Source: Sarocladium kiliense (lineage: Eukaryota > Ascomycota > Sordariomycetes > Hypocreales > Sarocladiaceae). From it: 64,000 nucleotides of DNA. This document shows, in pieces, positions 34,294 to 45,277 of this stretch (position 1 is the first letter of the stretch; every line of letters begins with the position of its first letter). Location of the stretch: positions 620,001 through 684,000 of the forward strand of contig JAUZTG010000036.1 in assembly GCA_030734395.1 (NCBI GenBank). Reading direction: 5' to 3'. The position numbers were made by a program, and so were the translations under genes. Below the pieces are notes generated by a model. That model saw only the letters and a program-made list of their open reading frames with translations. It was not told the origin of the DNA and did not search any database.

Positions 34294-37022
34294 TCACTCG
34301 GCAGGTATCTCATTGGTGTCGACGAAGGCGTTGTTGAAATCGAATGGTGGGTTGTCAGTGTCGCCATCATGCAGGAAAGAATCGAAGTCGAAATCGTTCA
34401 GAACGTCTGAAGTGGCCATGGGATCGGCAAAGTTCATGCCATCGAGGCCAACCTGATGATGTTTGTCAGTATACAATTTGTTGGCAAGTTTATGGCGGGG
34501 GCATTTTGACTTACCATGTTGCCGAAACCATCCATCATCGTGTTCTGAGTAGGATCAGCCCCAGTTGGTGGTGCAACTGGTGCCGGGGCCGGCACCGCGG
34601 GAGCTGCAGTCCCTGTTGCTTGAGCCCCTGCTGCCCCCTGTTGGCCCTTATTGAAGCCAGGGTTGACAGGAGTGATGGGTGTTGCGGGCGCGGCTGCATC
34701 GCCGTCGCCAGAATTCTCCGCAGCCGGCGTTGCGCTGGCATTGGCGAGGTTCTGGTTTGACTTCTTGTTCGCGGCACGCTAAAGATCCTGATTAGCACGG
34801 TGAGGGCAGTGTGGATGGTAAAACTCACTTTCTCCTTGGCTGCCTTCGACTCCTTCTTCTTAGGAGCTGCCTTGTTGCCTTGATTTGGAGTAGGTGGAGC
34901 GGCAGCGGCCTGCTGGGGTGATGCTGTCGTGCGATTCGCGTTCGCGGCAGCAACCTGAGCAGGAGCAGAAGGCGGGGGCATAGAACGCTGCTGTGGAGTT
35001 CCCTGAGCCTGGCCAGGCTGCTGGCCCTGTTGCATTCCCTGCGGCTGCATCTGGCCGTTCGGGCCTTGCTGCCATTGCTGGCCATTTGGTCCAGGCTGCT
35101 GTCCTTGCCTTGCTGCCATCATCTGCTGTGGGTTCATTTGGCCGTTGAAAGGCTGGCCGGGATGAGCACCTGGTGGACGCATACCATTCATCTGGGCCTG
35201 AGCAGCGGCCATGTTGTTACCATCGACTCCATTGAAGAAGTGTGGTGCCATCTTAGGATCGACATGATTGCCCATGAAGTTCATCGAATTTGGTGAGCCG
35301 CGGGATTGGCCACCCTCAGGAACAGGCGATGGGATGCCGGAGTTGTTGTTCATCTGCGGCGTGCCTCGCTTCATCTGTTCGGCTGGGTTTGGCGAGGTTC
35401 CAGTCCTCATAGCCTGAGGCGAAGTGTCCGGGAAGGGCTGGCCATTGGGTCCAGTGGGAACAGGCTGGCCCGGGCCACCAGGACTGGGACCTGGACCACC
35501 CTCTCGAGACACTCCGCCCATACTGTCTTGCTCTTGTCGAGCCATCATCAGCCTCTTCTTGTTCTGTTGCTCCAGGAGCATCAGTTGCATTTGATAGTCT
35601 TGCAGCGCGTGGTTGCTTCCAGGAGGCTGCTGACCGGGTGCGCCAGGACGCATACCTGCGGCACCTGCCATGTCGCCTGCGTTGTAGTAGCTGTTGAGCA
35701 TGTTGCCGTCAGGGCCTTGCTGTTGCATAGGGGAACCCTGATTCTGCGGGCCGGGGACATTGGGCATCTGCTTGTTGCCCATCTGAGCACCCTGCTGCTG
35801 TTGCAGGTTCTGCGAGTATGTTGCAATTGACTTCTGCTGGGCCGCGGGGCCCGAGCTGACGAAGTTTTGTAACTGCTGCGCATTTAGCGAATTAGGATTG
35901 ATGCCATTCATTGCAAGCATGTGGTGGGCTGCAGCTACGCTTTGGGGCATCTGCTGCCCGCCCATAACTTGACCTCTCCCATTGCCCATCACAGCTCCTG
36001 GCTGGTTGGGGTTGAATGGCGCGTCGACACGCTGGCGCTTTGAAGGAGATGGCGCATTCTCGCCTGAGGCTGGCGATGACGGCCTATCGCCTTGGTTAAC
36101 ATTCATGCTCGATGGATCGCGTTGCATCTGGTTCTGCTTTGCTTGCTGTAGCATTTGCATCTGGGGACTGTTCAGGGTGGTCAGCCAAAGTCATCAGCGA
36201 GAGACGGCAGTAATGTCCACTTACTTGTTCTGGTTGTTTGCCATTGCAGCGCGAGCGAGGTTGCCTTGCTTCATATTCATGCCGGCCATGGCACCGTTCA
36301 TGTTCTGGACGTTGCGCATGATCTGGGCCTGATAATGTTGCTGGGCCATTTCGGGACGCATTTGGCGTAATAAATCCTGTTGCTGGTTCTGCCTCAGCCG
36401 AGATTGTTGCTATGAAGAAGGGGCGTCAGCCTTAAAAGGCATGACTTTCGGGGCAGTGTATGAGATGGAAGGAAGTGATGAAAGAGATAGAAGCAAAATA
36501 TTCGAAAAGCTGATTGCAAAGACTTACCTGAGTGTGCGCAACATATTGGTTAACGGTGCTGTTAGGGCCCTTCAGACGCTGAGCATTGTAAATATCCCAG
36601 AAGACGCAGAACCACTCGTATAAGAATGAAGATTCAGATGCGGGCATTGGGAGCTTCGGGGGTGGCAGATCTTCGGGAAGCTTGGAATCAATATCGTCCT
36701 TATTGTCGGTGTCCATGGCGTCGTCGTTCGAGCCGTTCACAGCGTTACCCTTATTGCCAACACCATCTTTCTGGACATTGACGGGCTGATCGCTACTGAG
36801 CAAGGCGCGAGCGCAGTCGTACATGCCGTATCGGATGAAATATTCGTAGATGTAGGTGTTCAGATGAGTGCGCTGGTTGTCATTTCCCGGTTGCTGTCTG
36901 TTTGCGTTGGCAGCAGCCATAGCCGCTGCATGCATAGGGACATTATTCATCATGGGTACTGGCGCGCCTCCAACAGGGCCACCCATAGGGTTCATGTTGG
37001 CCATGCCCACGTTGGGATTCAT
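34294..37022 (-). CDS. SomA/Flo8-like LisH-domain transcriptional regulator, 813 aa
   Basis: Five exons fit: 36528-37022, 36225-36409, 34829-36167, 34515-34778 and 34294-34452, totalling 814 codons. The N-terminus has a LisH/LUFS module: TYIYEYFIRYGMYDCARALL (about residues 56-75) and SFLYEWFCVFWDIYNAQR (about 133-150). The centre is a long Gln/Asn/Met/Pro-rich region, and a basic AAPKKKESKAAKEKR segment could be a nuclear localisation signal. The acidic C-terminus includes VLNDFDFDSFLHDGDTDN, a block also seen in SomA proteins. SomA/Som1/Flo8 act downstream of cAMP-PKA to control adhesion, filament growth, conidiation and virulence traits in several fungi. The acceptor of exon 3 at 36167 was chosen because the next AG downstream breaks the frame. 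Three of the four introns are around 50-63 bp; the first is about 118 bp. Confidence 0.92.
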
Positions 37023-40000
37023 GACCGCGGAAGAGAGGTTGTTAAATCAGATGATGGGCGGTGATAAGAGTGAATTGAACGACGCAGTTGCAAGAGCGTC
37101 GATGGCCGACGATGAATAAGCTCGACGCGACCTGCTGAACTTGCAAGGTCGCTGCCGTCACCGAACGTATCGTCGCGCACGAGAAATAGCTCCGACGCAG
37201 GAGGCAGAGGCGAGCAGCGCAAGTCGCTCACCAGCTGGAGATGACGCTTGAAGCGTATATGGCGCAACCTGGCAGCACAGTTATACTGCGCTCCTGTCGT
37301 GTCCCACGAGGCGGCAACTGTATCCCAGAACCGACGTCAGGTCGTCGCGTACGCGAGCGACTGGAGCGACTGGGTGCCAAATTGACGGGCGCGATACGTG
37401 ATGAGAGCGCAGTCGAGCAAAAAATTGTCGTAACGGTGAAAGTCGATGTCGTTCGATCAAGGGGATGTGTGGGTGGATGGATGGATGTTCGCGTTTTGGC
37501 GGTAGATCGTCGATGATTAAGGCGCAAGGGGAGTTGGTGTGCGACCGTCGACGAAGTACCGGTGGCCGGGGCGGCTTAGCAGCTGAATGCACCAAAGCCA
37601 AAACGTATTGCGAGGCGAGTGAGCAGCCGGAGGTGAACCACCGCAACCAAGATGCAGGCGATGCGTAGCTGAGAAAAAAAGAAGTCGAAGTCGTGATGAG
37701 GTTGGCGACCAGTGAGCTTCCGTCAAGTTAGGCAGATAGACTGCTGGCTGGGGGCGGGAAAAAAACGGGCGGCGAGGACGGAGGAGGCGGGCGCAGGGCC
37801 CAGGGTATCGAATGTCGTAGTGGACGTCGTGCTTCGTTCGTGTCCGGATCGGCGTATGTCTTGTCTTGTTGCGCAGCAAGGCTGGCGAGCATCAACCTCG
37901 TGACAGGTCGTGGCCCTTAGTGGGAGGGAAGAGGAGGAGGGGGATTGGAGGGGAAGAGAAAAGAAGAGGGAAAAGCGAACGGAAAGGTTGATGGAGATGA
38001 TGGAGGGAATGCCAGCAACACGCGAGAAGGAGGAGGAGGAGGGAGCAGGATGGGGAGCAGCAAGATTGATGGACGGGCGGGCGGCGGCGCTGGAGCGTGT
38101 CCTGTCTTGTCTGTCTGGGGAGGGGAAGCAGCACAGAGTTCTGCCCAGAAGCGGGAAGAGGAAGGCTGGGAGCGGGAGAGGCGCTATGAGAGACCCTGTA
38201 GATGTAGCTCTCAGGCCGCTGAAGGGGATCAACTTGGCGCTAGAGAGGGCACCACTCCAGCACGTGGCCACTACAGCGCACCACTGTCAGCGCACTCATA
38301 GTGAGACATGCCGGGGCTTGTGCTGGAAACAGTGCGGCAGGCACTGTACATGCTCACCTCTCTTCGTGGCAGTCGAAGGCGATCTCAGGCTTTCACAGCG
38401 TAGAATAAACCTCTGAGACCCTACATTGTGCAGAACTGGACGAACAATTTGACCATAACTCACAATTTTACTGTGCCTAACCGCATGACTTGTTAAATTT
38501 GATATCACAATCGACTTGTGTAATCTTAGGCATGGTGAGCGGATAGCTGGCTCCCCGATCCGCAGCTAAACGAACGAGTCGTTGAGACAGCACTGTTTGC
38601 CAAAGATGCGAAACGTGTCTCGCGCACCGTGCCCTGACAGCACCACCTGCTATGAGTCCCCTACCCAGGGCTCCGTCTGATCGCGTATCTCTCAGCACAG
38701 TCGCGTACTTCTGGGCCCCGCCCTCATTTCTCGAACCGCACCTCACCGCATTCGGCCTAAGGCACACAATTTTACATCACCTCACCACTCTCCTGGCACC
38801 ACCAGCCCAGCACAGTGCCCATGAATTCTGCCCCATTCGGACAGGTAGTGTGTATACAGGCTATTGTTCGTATATACCTTTCACTGCATATGTACTTGTG
38901 TGTGGAAAGCATGTCCAGAGCATTTATTTGAATTTGTCATCGAGGACACGCGTTCCTCTTCCAAGGGAGAAAAGAAAATATATCTTTGCAGGATCTCGGC
39001 TCATCCGGGGCTCGATTGCTGATGGATGTCCACCTACCGTCGAATCACCACTGTTTGCTTGTAACACATCGACTAAGCCATCGCCACCTCAATCACCCTT
39101 GCAGTCTGCTGACCAGATCCCAAAGCTCCATGGCTCATTCTGACAATTTAGGTACCCTTGCCGCACTCTTTCCGTACGAGGATGTTCTTGCGATTTTCGT
39201 GGAATCAAGGCTCTTTCGATGTTGCTCTCGTAGTCTCTTGGAGCCACAGGGAAGGCGAATTTGCGCTGGACAATTCTTCAACAGCTTATCAAGCGATTCT
39301 AATATGGTCGAATCACTGTTGCAAGGCCTAACGTCTACACTAAAATGCTACGTCACCAGAAACTGAAATGACAGCATTTTCGGACTCGACAACTTTGACA
39401 TTCGTGACATTTAGCTCCCTGTACCCCCCATAGGTAACACCATCAAATGTCCGAATCGTGACTTCTCTGTGCAGTGCAACCTAAAGATGGCCACTGCATC
39501 TCATAAGAATTGTTTTGGGTAGTTGAGTATTCCGAAGGCTTACCGGTTATTGCTGCATGTCTGGCTTAATGCGAATTCGCCAGACCCCGGCTCTGTTCCG
39601 CTGACTGTCAGCAAGCCATCTCCATAAGGCTGAGGCTATCAGGCCCACCCCCACGATTTGACATATCTGGCTCAGATCCTGGCACTTGGTGCTGTATTGT
39701 AGCACTGCATTTTATTTTATTTTAAATTTTGACAAAGTGCCAGTGAGTAGCTTGCACGAGAAATCAGTAGGAGGGTGCCAGCAGATCATGGTAGTGAATA
39801 TGGTCTAGAATTCGTTGCAGATCGTTCGTCTAGCTGTGAAACCATGACTCGCCTCACATAGCGACAGAGGCCTCCCGGCCGTGCTTGACGCACGCTCTCG
39901 ATACTCAATGCCTACCCTACCCTAATCACCATCCGCTCTTCCTGTACTTGCTCGAACATTTCTAGCCGGAAGCTCATTTGTGACTCATGTTGATAGTACC

Positions 40001-40181
40001 ACTTGAGGCCGGCCTTCGAGAGGACCCGTTGGCCCATGCCATGACCCATGCAAACCGCCATCCTGCCGCTCTACTTCGCGGAGAAGATACGCTGTAGTCA
40101 CGAGAAGAGTTGTCGAACTTCTCACAAGCGGATTGTACCCATAACCTTCTGGGGTACCTGGTGTCGATGCCGCTGCCGCAC
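37023..40181. other. 3.2-kb gene-poor region upstream of the SomA-like gene
   Basis: This is one of the longest gene-free stretches of the window. From about 37680 to 38120 the plus strand is strongly purine-rich (GGAGGA, GAAGAG runs), meaning a pyrimidine-rich leader for the minus-strand SomA-like gene. A T/A-rich patch lies at about 39708-39730. A frame from 39130 to 39366 begins MAHSDNLGTLAALFPYEDV but has no recognised family. Long regulatory regions are common for developmental regulators, so distal control elements are plausible. Confidence 0.45.
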
Positions 40182-40970
40182 TCAGTCATCCTCCGGGGGC
40201 AGCTCGTCATCAATGTATCGTATTAACGACACTCTCATCTCTGTTGTATCGTTTCCTCTGAGCACATCGCTGATGAAATGTGCCTCCACCTGCATCTGCA
40301 CCATCTCCAACGCTCCTCTCAGTACACCGCAGAGAATGTTAGAGTACCACAGCTCATCTTGTGCCCTGCCGTCGTCGGGAAGCTCCACAAAGTCTGCAAA
40401 GGGATTTTCGTCAAAGACTAACGAAAATTGGTTGTTGTCGCTCGTCCAGTTGGTCACTTGGGGAGTGATGTTGAGAAAGATCTTGAAGCCGACCTATGAA
40501 GACTTTTAGCAACCGTCCCTTTCACCCAGCCCCCAAAGTATCATGCCATAGATAAAGCAAAGAGAAAAACACCATACCCTTGATATCATGTCGGCCGTTT
40601 CGCGGAAGCTTGAGCATCTTTTCATTGTATTCGACTTGGCAAGGTAATCCTCGATGAGTCGGAGGCCAATGTTGTAGCCCATCTTGTCCAGCTGTTTGTT
40701 CACCTCTGCATAGTCACTCTCGTAGTCTTTGCATAACTGCGCGACGATGGTTCCGTATGTGAGGACAACGAGCTCGGCGTTGACTTTATCTATTCTCGTT
40801 CTGCAGTCCCGTCGTTAGCGACTCGTCTCCTCGCACCAGGAGCGGCGGCGGTCGATCGAACGTACTTCCAGATCCTGCAGACAATTTGGGTCAGCATGGC
40901 TTGAACAGCACGCAGAAGGGTAAAACGCTACGAACTCTTCACCCACGCGGGTCGCCTTGTTGGACGCCAT
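40182..40970 (-). CDS. bet3: TRAPP complex core subunit Bet3, 192 aa
   Basis: Exons 40936-40970, 40866-40874 (9 nt), 40578-40800 and 40182-40493 join to 193 codons. The spliced start reads MASNKATRVGEEIWKTRIDKVNAEL, which aligns with Bet3 only if the 9-nt exon (GATCTGGAA) is included between phase-2 junctions. Family features follow: LTYGTIVAQLCKDYE, MGYNIGLRLIEDYLAK, and RCSSFRETADMI with Cys77, the acylated cysteine of Bet3. Then come NITPQVTNW, NPFADFVELPD, LWYSNILCGVLRGALEMVQM and the usual acidic end. Bet3 is part of the core shared by TRAPP complexes, the guanine exchange factors for Ypt1/Rab1 in ER-to-Golgi traffic and autophagy. The first intron has an atypical GTTCGT donor. The length equals that of typical Bet3. 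The gene is divergent from the SNRNP40 gene. Confidence 0.94.
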
Positions 40971-41444
40971 GCTTGCCGCTGTCGTGGCGGGGGGAGGTGT
41001 CGCCTTTGCGGGAAGGTAATGCAAGCTGCTTATGCTCGGCTTGGCCCACGGGCTGACCCTGTTGGCCTCGAAACTCGAGACGTGAGTGCAGAGGGCCTAG
41101 AATCAGTAGCAAAAGCCGCAAAACACAGTACTCGGTATCGGGCTTGGATGACGCAGGTCGGAATTGGGGATCGTTGCTCGTGGTTGTTCGGTGACGGACT
41201 GTGGTGGGAGACCCCGATTTAGGACCCACAACCAATGGGAGGAGTGCTTGTTCCTCCAGCTAACGCGCTTCGCCAAAGATTTGCGTCGGAAGCTTCAACT
41301 ACTACGAGCCTCGACACAACCACAAGTTGCACAACGAACACCGAACCCTCCTCTCACCGAAAAGAGATATTCACAGAAATCATCGAGACAGTAACTCTCT
41401 GTCCCAACCGTGATCGCCGACTTCATCTCGGTATACCGCCCAAG
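40971..41444. other. Divergent promoter region between bet3 and the SNRNP40 gene
   Basis: The 474 bp between start codons serve both genes. A frame opens upstream of the SNRNP40 start from an ATG at 41235 and is in frame, but its residues (Thr/Ser-rich) are unlike the family. I treat it as leader. Confidence 0.5.
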
Positions 41445-42678
41445 ATGTCTGCAGAGAAGCGCCCTGCGGACGACGACCCAGGCTCCAAGCAGAGCTTGGT
41501 CAAGCGACAGAATGTGCGTGCGTCAGAAGGCGCCCTCGCACGCATCAATGCATCGAGCAATGCTTTGGTACAAAGCGTACGTGTTACATCTTTTACTGCT
41601 ATGCTTGAGCTTGCGCTGATCGGACAGCAGGCACCGCGAACGAGTGCTCTACAGGCGCCAGTGATGGAGCTGTCTGGTCATTCTGGCGAGATTTTCACCG
41701 CGAAGTTTGATCCTACAGGGAACCTGATTGCTTCAGGTTCGATGGACCGGAGTATAAGTGCGTCAGCTCCAACGACTGGCTGAGCTGGGTTGCTGACATG
41801 GTCATAGTGCTTTGGAGGACGTATGGCGATTGCGAGAATTACGGCGTGCTCAATGGGCACAAAGGAGCCGTACTAGATCTTCAGTGGTCACGAGACTCAG
41901 AGATTGTATACTCGGCATCTGCGGACATGCACCTGGCAAGCTGGGATCTGACATCTGGCACCCGGATACGACGCTACGTAGGCCATGAGGAAGTCATTAA
42001 CACAATGGACATCAGCCGGAGAGGCGAGGACCTACTCGTTAGCGGTAGCGATGACTCCACGATCGCTATTTGGGATCCCAGGTCAAAACATGCGGTGGAT
42101 TACATTCAAACAGAGTTCCCCATTACAGCTGTCGCTATATCCGCAGCCGGCAATGAGATCTACTCTGGAGGCATCGACAACGACATTCGGGTGTGGGACC
42201 TTCGAAAGAAAGCGGTCGTATACTCGATGTTGGGTCACTCTGATACAGTCACGTCCCTTCGAGTGTCGCCGGACTCGCAGTCTCTATTGTCACACGCTAT
42301 GGATTCAACAGTGCGGACATGGGATATCAGACCCTTTGCGCCCACCGAACGACACATTCGCACGTTTGACGGCACCACTACTGGCATCGAGAAGAACCTG
42401 CTTGGCGCCAGCTGGGACCCTGAGGGCAAGAAGATTGCGGCGGCCTCCGGTGACGGCACAGTCCTTGTCTGGTCGAATGATAATGGCAGGCTTCTGTATA
42501 AGCTTCCAGGTCATCGCGGCACGGTGAACAGCGCGGAGTTTTCTCCAAGCAAGGAACCCATCTGTAAGCTGAACTCCTACGCTTCCTCTTCCAGTTGCTC
42601 TGAAGGTCAATGGCTAAATATTACTCAGTGCTCTCCGCCTCCTCAGATCGCAACATGCTCCTAGGCGAGCTGAAGTGA
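41445..42678 (+). CDS. U5 snRNP 40-kDa WD40 protein (SNRNP40/Prp8-binding), 355 aa
   Basis: Exons 41445-41576, 41628-41757, 41808-42563 and 42629-42678 join in frame. The start MSAEKRPADDD with LVKRQNV nearby is typical of the family. Seven WD40 repeats follow, for example LSGHSGEIFTAKFDPTGNLI, LNGHKGAVLDLQWSRD, YVGHEEVINTMDISRR and LGHSDTVTSLRVSPD. The last strand, ILLSASSDRNMLLGELK, is completed by the short final exon. The protein is a beta-propeller component of the U5 snRNP that contacts Prp8 in metazoans and filamentous fungi; budding yeast lacks it. It acts in the nucleus in pre-mRNA splicing. A model without the last 50-nt exon would leave the propeller open. The neighbouring bet3 gene is functionally unrelated. 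Confidence 0.95.
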
Positions 42679-43504
42679 GGAACCAATAGCAAGGCATCTG
42701 AGAGATGAAGGGGTCCATTAATTAACCGGCCAGACTGTCGGCGCCGCGACATTTTGGTTTGCGGAGCTCGTCACCGACACCCGTCTCAACCGATCTTGTT
42801 CGACGCGGAGGGCTTTCGTCTCCGATTGACAGGAAGCCCTGGCATGGGTGTTTCGAACGAACCCCCCTCAAGGCACGCGCGAGAACATGGGGTTGGGTGC
42901 GACGAATGCAAATTGATGGTTGCATTGATTTTGAGAAACGTCTGCAGCCTGTAGAGAAAACAGACTCCGTGGCTGGGCATAATGCGAACAATAAGCGAGT
43001 CGCGGAGACAGGAGACTGCATGGGGAGGACCCGCTGAAATTGGACACAGAAAACAGGTGTTGTCGGCATGTATATACATGATGGGCGTTCAAGGAAGGGC
43101 TGAATGTGTTTGGGTGACGGTGGCGTGTGAGACAGTGATACCCAATCCCCCTTGGAGTTGCGAGGGTGTTCCAGCTGTCTGTTTAGCTCAAGAGAGACTC
43201 TGGAATCATGTTGTGCTCTGTTTCTGTGTTGCATGTCTAGGTAGCGATCGACAGGGATGCTGCAAGCTGCCAAAATCTAGAGCAATTCGTACTATTGACT
43301 GGTTCATTGCAACGCATGTCTGCAGCTCACCGAGCCCGGGAGAACGGCATGGTGCCGTGGATCACCCTTCATTCTTTCAATCGTCCTGTTTACATTGGTG
43401 TTAATATAATTCTAAATTGGCCAAATCAAACTGGCGATTCAGCACCAGGACCTATCGCGACACATCGAAGGATAAATTCGTCCACTGCAATGTGAAGAAG
43501 GACC
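42679..43504. other. Intergenic region downstream of the SNRNP40 gene
   Basis: Overlapping short frames on both strands (for example 42722-43273 minus) show no conserved motif. No gene is called. Confidence 0.45.
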
Positions 43505-44345
43505 TATAAACTAACATAGCCTCGAGGATCTTAATCTGCTGAAACTTGGTCGACTCGTGCCACTTTTAGCCGATTTCGCTTCAACGCTCGTCTAATACTT
43601 GAGTACATCCACTATTATCCGGGAATCGGCTATGCATAGCCTTCCATTGCTCAAGTATAAGTCCATTTATCGCGATACCCAGCTCCTCACTCTTTGCTGT
43701 ACATCGCTCAGAGATACGATGTGTCTCACGGAAGGGTACACCAAGATTTGGAAGTCCTTCAGCTAAATCCGCAGTGACTATCCAGGAATCAAGTGCAGCT
43801 AACATTTGTCCCGGCCGGATGCTGATGTGGTGGTGATGCCGTTTGCGACTGTACACTATCATCTGAGACAGTGTCAACATGGGCAGACTGCCCGAAAAAA
43901 CCAGTTGCGCAATCCTCATCAGCAACAAAATTGATAGAATTCCAAAGACTAGCTGGCTATGCGTATTGCGTCTGCCGATTGAAGTCGCTGTGCTTCGAAA
44001 GATCAATTGGCGTCTGTCCGGCCAATGGTTGCTTGATCAGGGCGATGGGAGTCGGGCTTGGAATAAAGCATCACACTAAATGGGACCCGCTGCAGGGGCA
44101 ATATCTCAAGTTCCTACAGCACGTCTGCACAGGCAATCTTACCTGCCCTGCAGTTCTGTCCTCACCGTGGAACTGGGCCTTCTATAACAGCACCCCACCC
44201 GCATCGATTGCCTTTGCCGGGCGAGACACATGCCATGGAGAAGAATGCTCTAAACCGAGAATCATCAGCAGAAAGTTGCAGCTGAAGAACTCCCGAAAAA
44301 AGCATCGCATGAAGGGGCACTGATTGACAGCGTGTGTGTTGTTCG
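43505..44345 (-). pseudogene. Decayed argininosuccinate lyase relic
   Basis: On the minus strand the frame covering 43817-43581 reads GQMLAALDSWIVTADLAEGL, then GVPFRETHRISERCTAKSEE and LILEQWKAMHSRFPDN. This matches the C-terminal third of argininosuccinate lyase (the LATDLA and VPFRETH-IS blocks). The frame ends in a TGA at 43581-43583. The family continuation lies in another frame (SVEAKSAKSGTSR) and then shifts again (QQIKILEAML). Upstream, fragments resembling the signature loop (SVMLYSKPDS against SSLMPQKKNPDS) lie about 328 bp before VPFRETH, which is the family spacing. A weaker piece resembling the DFVVEF-LLM region lies near 44260-44320, with a donor-like cag/gtaaga at about 44125. 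Stops and frameshifts in every segment mean no functional enzyme can be made. The N-terminal half was not found. Only the C-terminal part is secure. Confidence 0.75.
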
Positions 44346-45277
44346 ATGCGAGCGCAGACAGCGCACTCCGACGGCAGCTCCTGAGCGCCTCATAGCCAAC
44401 CAAACCTGGAGAACCCCTCGATCACCCACCGCAGTGAAACGCACCACCTCTCAATCCAAAACCATACGCGAACACACCCCTTGCGCCTGTCTGTGCCCCC
44501 TTCTCCGAGTTCCTCGCAGCCATAGCCGTTGCCAAAACATTCAATGTCACAGATTCATCTCCCTTGGAACGCGCATCGCGCGCCTGCTGGTCCTCCTTAG
44601 AACTGGACCCCCGTAGCCTTGCTGGCATCGCCCTTCACAGGGAGCTACCGCCACACACACACCCCCGTTTGCAAGACATGCAGAGTGTGTTTCGTCAACA
44701 GCGGCCCAGCGGCCAGTCCGTTCGTTCGTTCGTATCGCCCTGCGGTGGCTAGAACGTGTCAGGAGAGACAATGATGGTAGTGGCTCAGCCTGTGCTTCTG
44801 CAGCATCCTGAGTGAACCCTGTTTTGTCCTATCCCGTCGTCGATAGCCTCTTTTCTTCTCACCTTTGGGCACTCTTCTCTCCTTTCTTTACCACCCATTA
44901 CGACAAACGCCTCTTGTTGAGCTAAGAGCACGAGTCCGCGAGAAGACTGGATCGTCGAGGCGCACACTCGCGACGACTGGTCCTTGGGGCAACGGCAAGC
45001 CGCAGGCCGGCGACGCACGCTTCTGAGCAAACCATTCGCTGCCGATCCCTGGTTCAGGCGTGACTGATAGGCATTCACAGTCTTTACGGGATGTGGCATT
45101 GAGGTGCAAGCTCGCTGACCTTTGCTCATCCTCCTGTCTGGTCCAAACCCCGTGTGTTCGCCTCCAAGTGTATAATATAACCTTAATCACCATCTTTTGG
45201 TGAACGAAGCGAAGCTTGATTCGGGTTCCGACGACTCTGCGAAAACTATTTCGACACATCACACACCCAGACAAATA
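44346..45277. other. Intergenic region upstream of the two-TM protein gene
   Basis: About 0.9 kb without a recognised gene. The part nearest the downstream start is C/T-rich, as in leaders. I could not find the N-terminal half of the argininosuccinate lyase relic here. Confidence 0.45.

Noticed and set aside
37723..38271. 182-codon minus-strand frame upstream of the SomA-like gene
   Set aside because: It lies in a pyrimidine-rich leader; the Ser/Pro/Leu bias follows from base composition.
39130..39366. Short frame beginning MAHSDNLGTLAALFPYEDV
   Set aside because: The first 30 residues look protein-like, but there is no recognised family and the rest is unconvincing.
42722..43273. 183-codon minus-strand frame next to the SNRNP40 gene
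   Set aside because: Its Ser/Pro/Arg/Cys composition looks like translated non-coding DNA, with no recognised motif or splice pattern.
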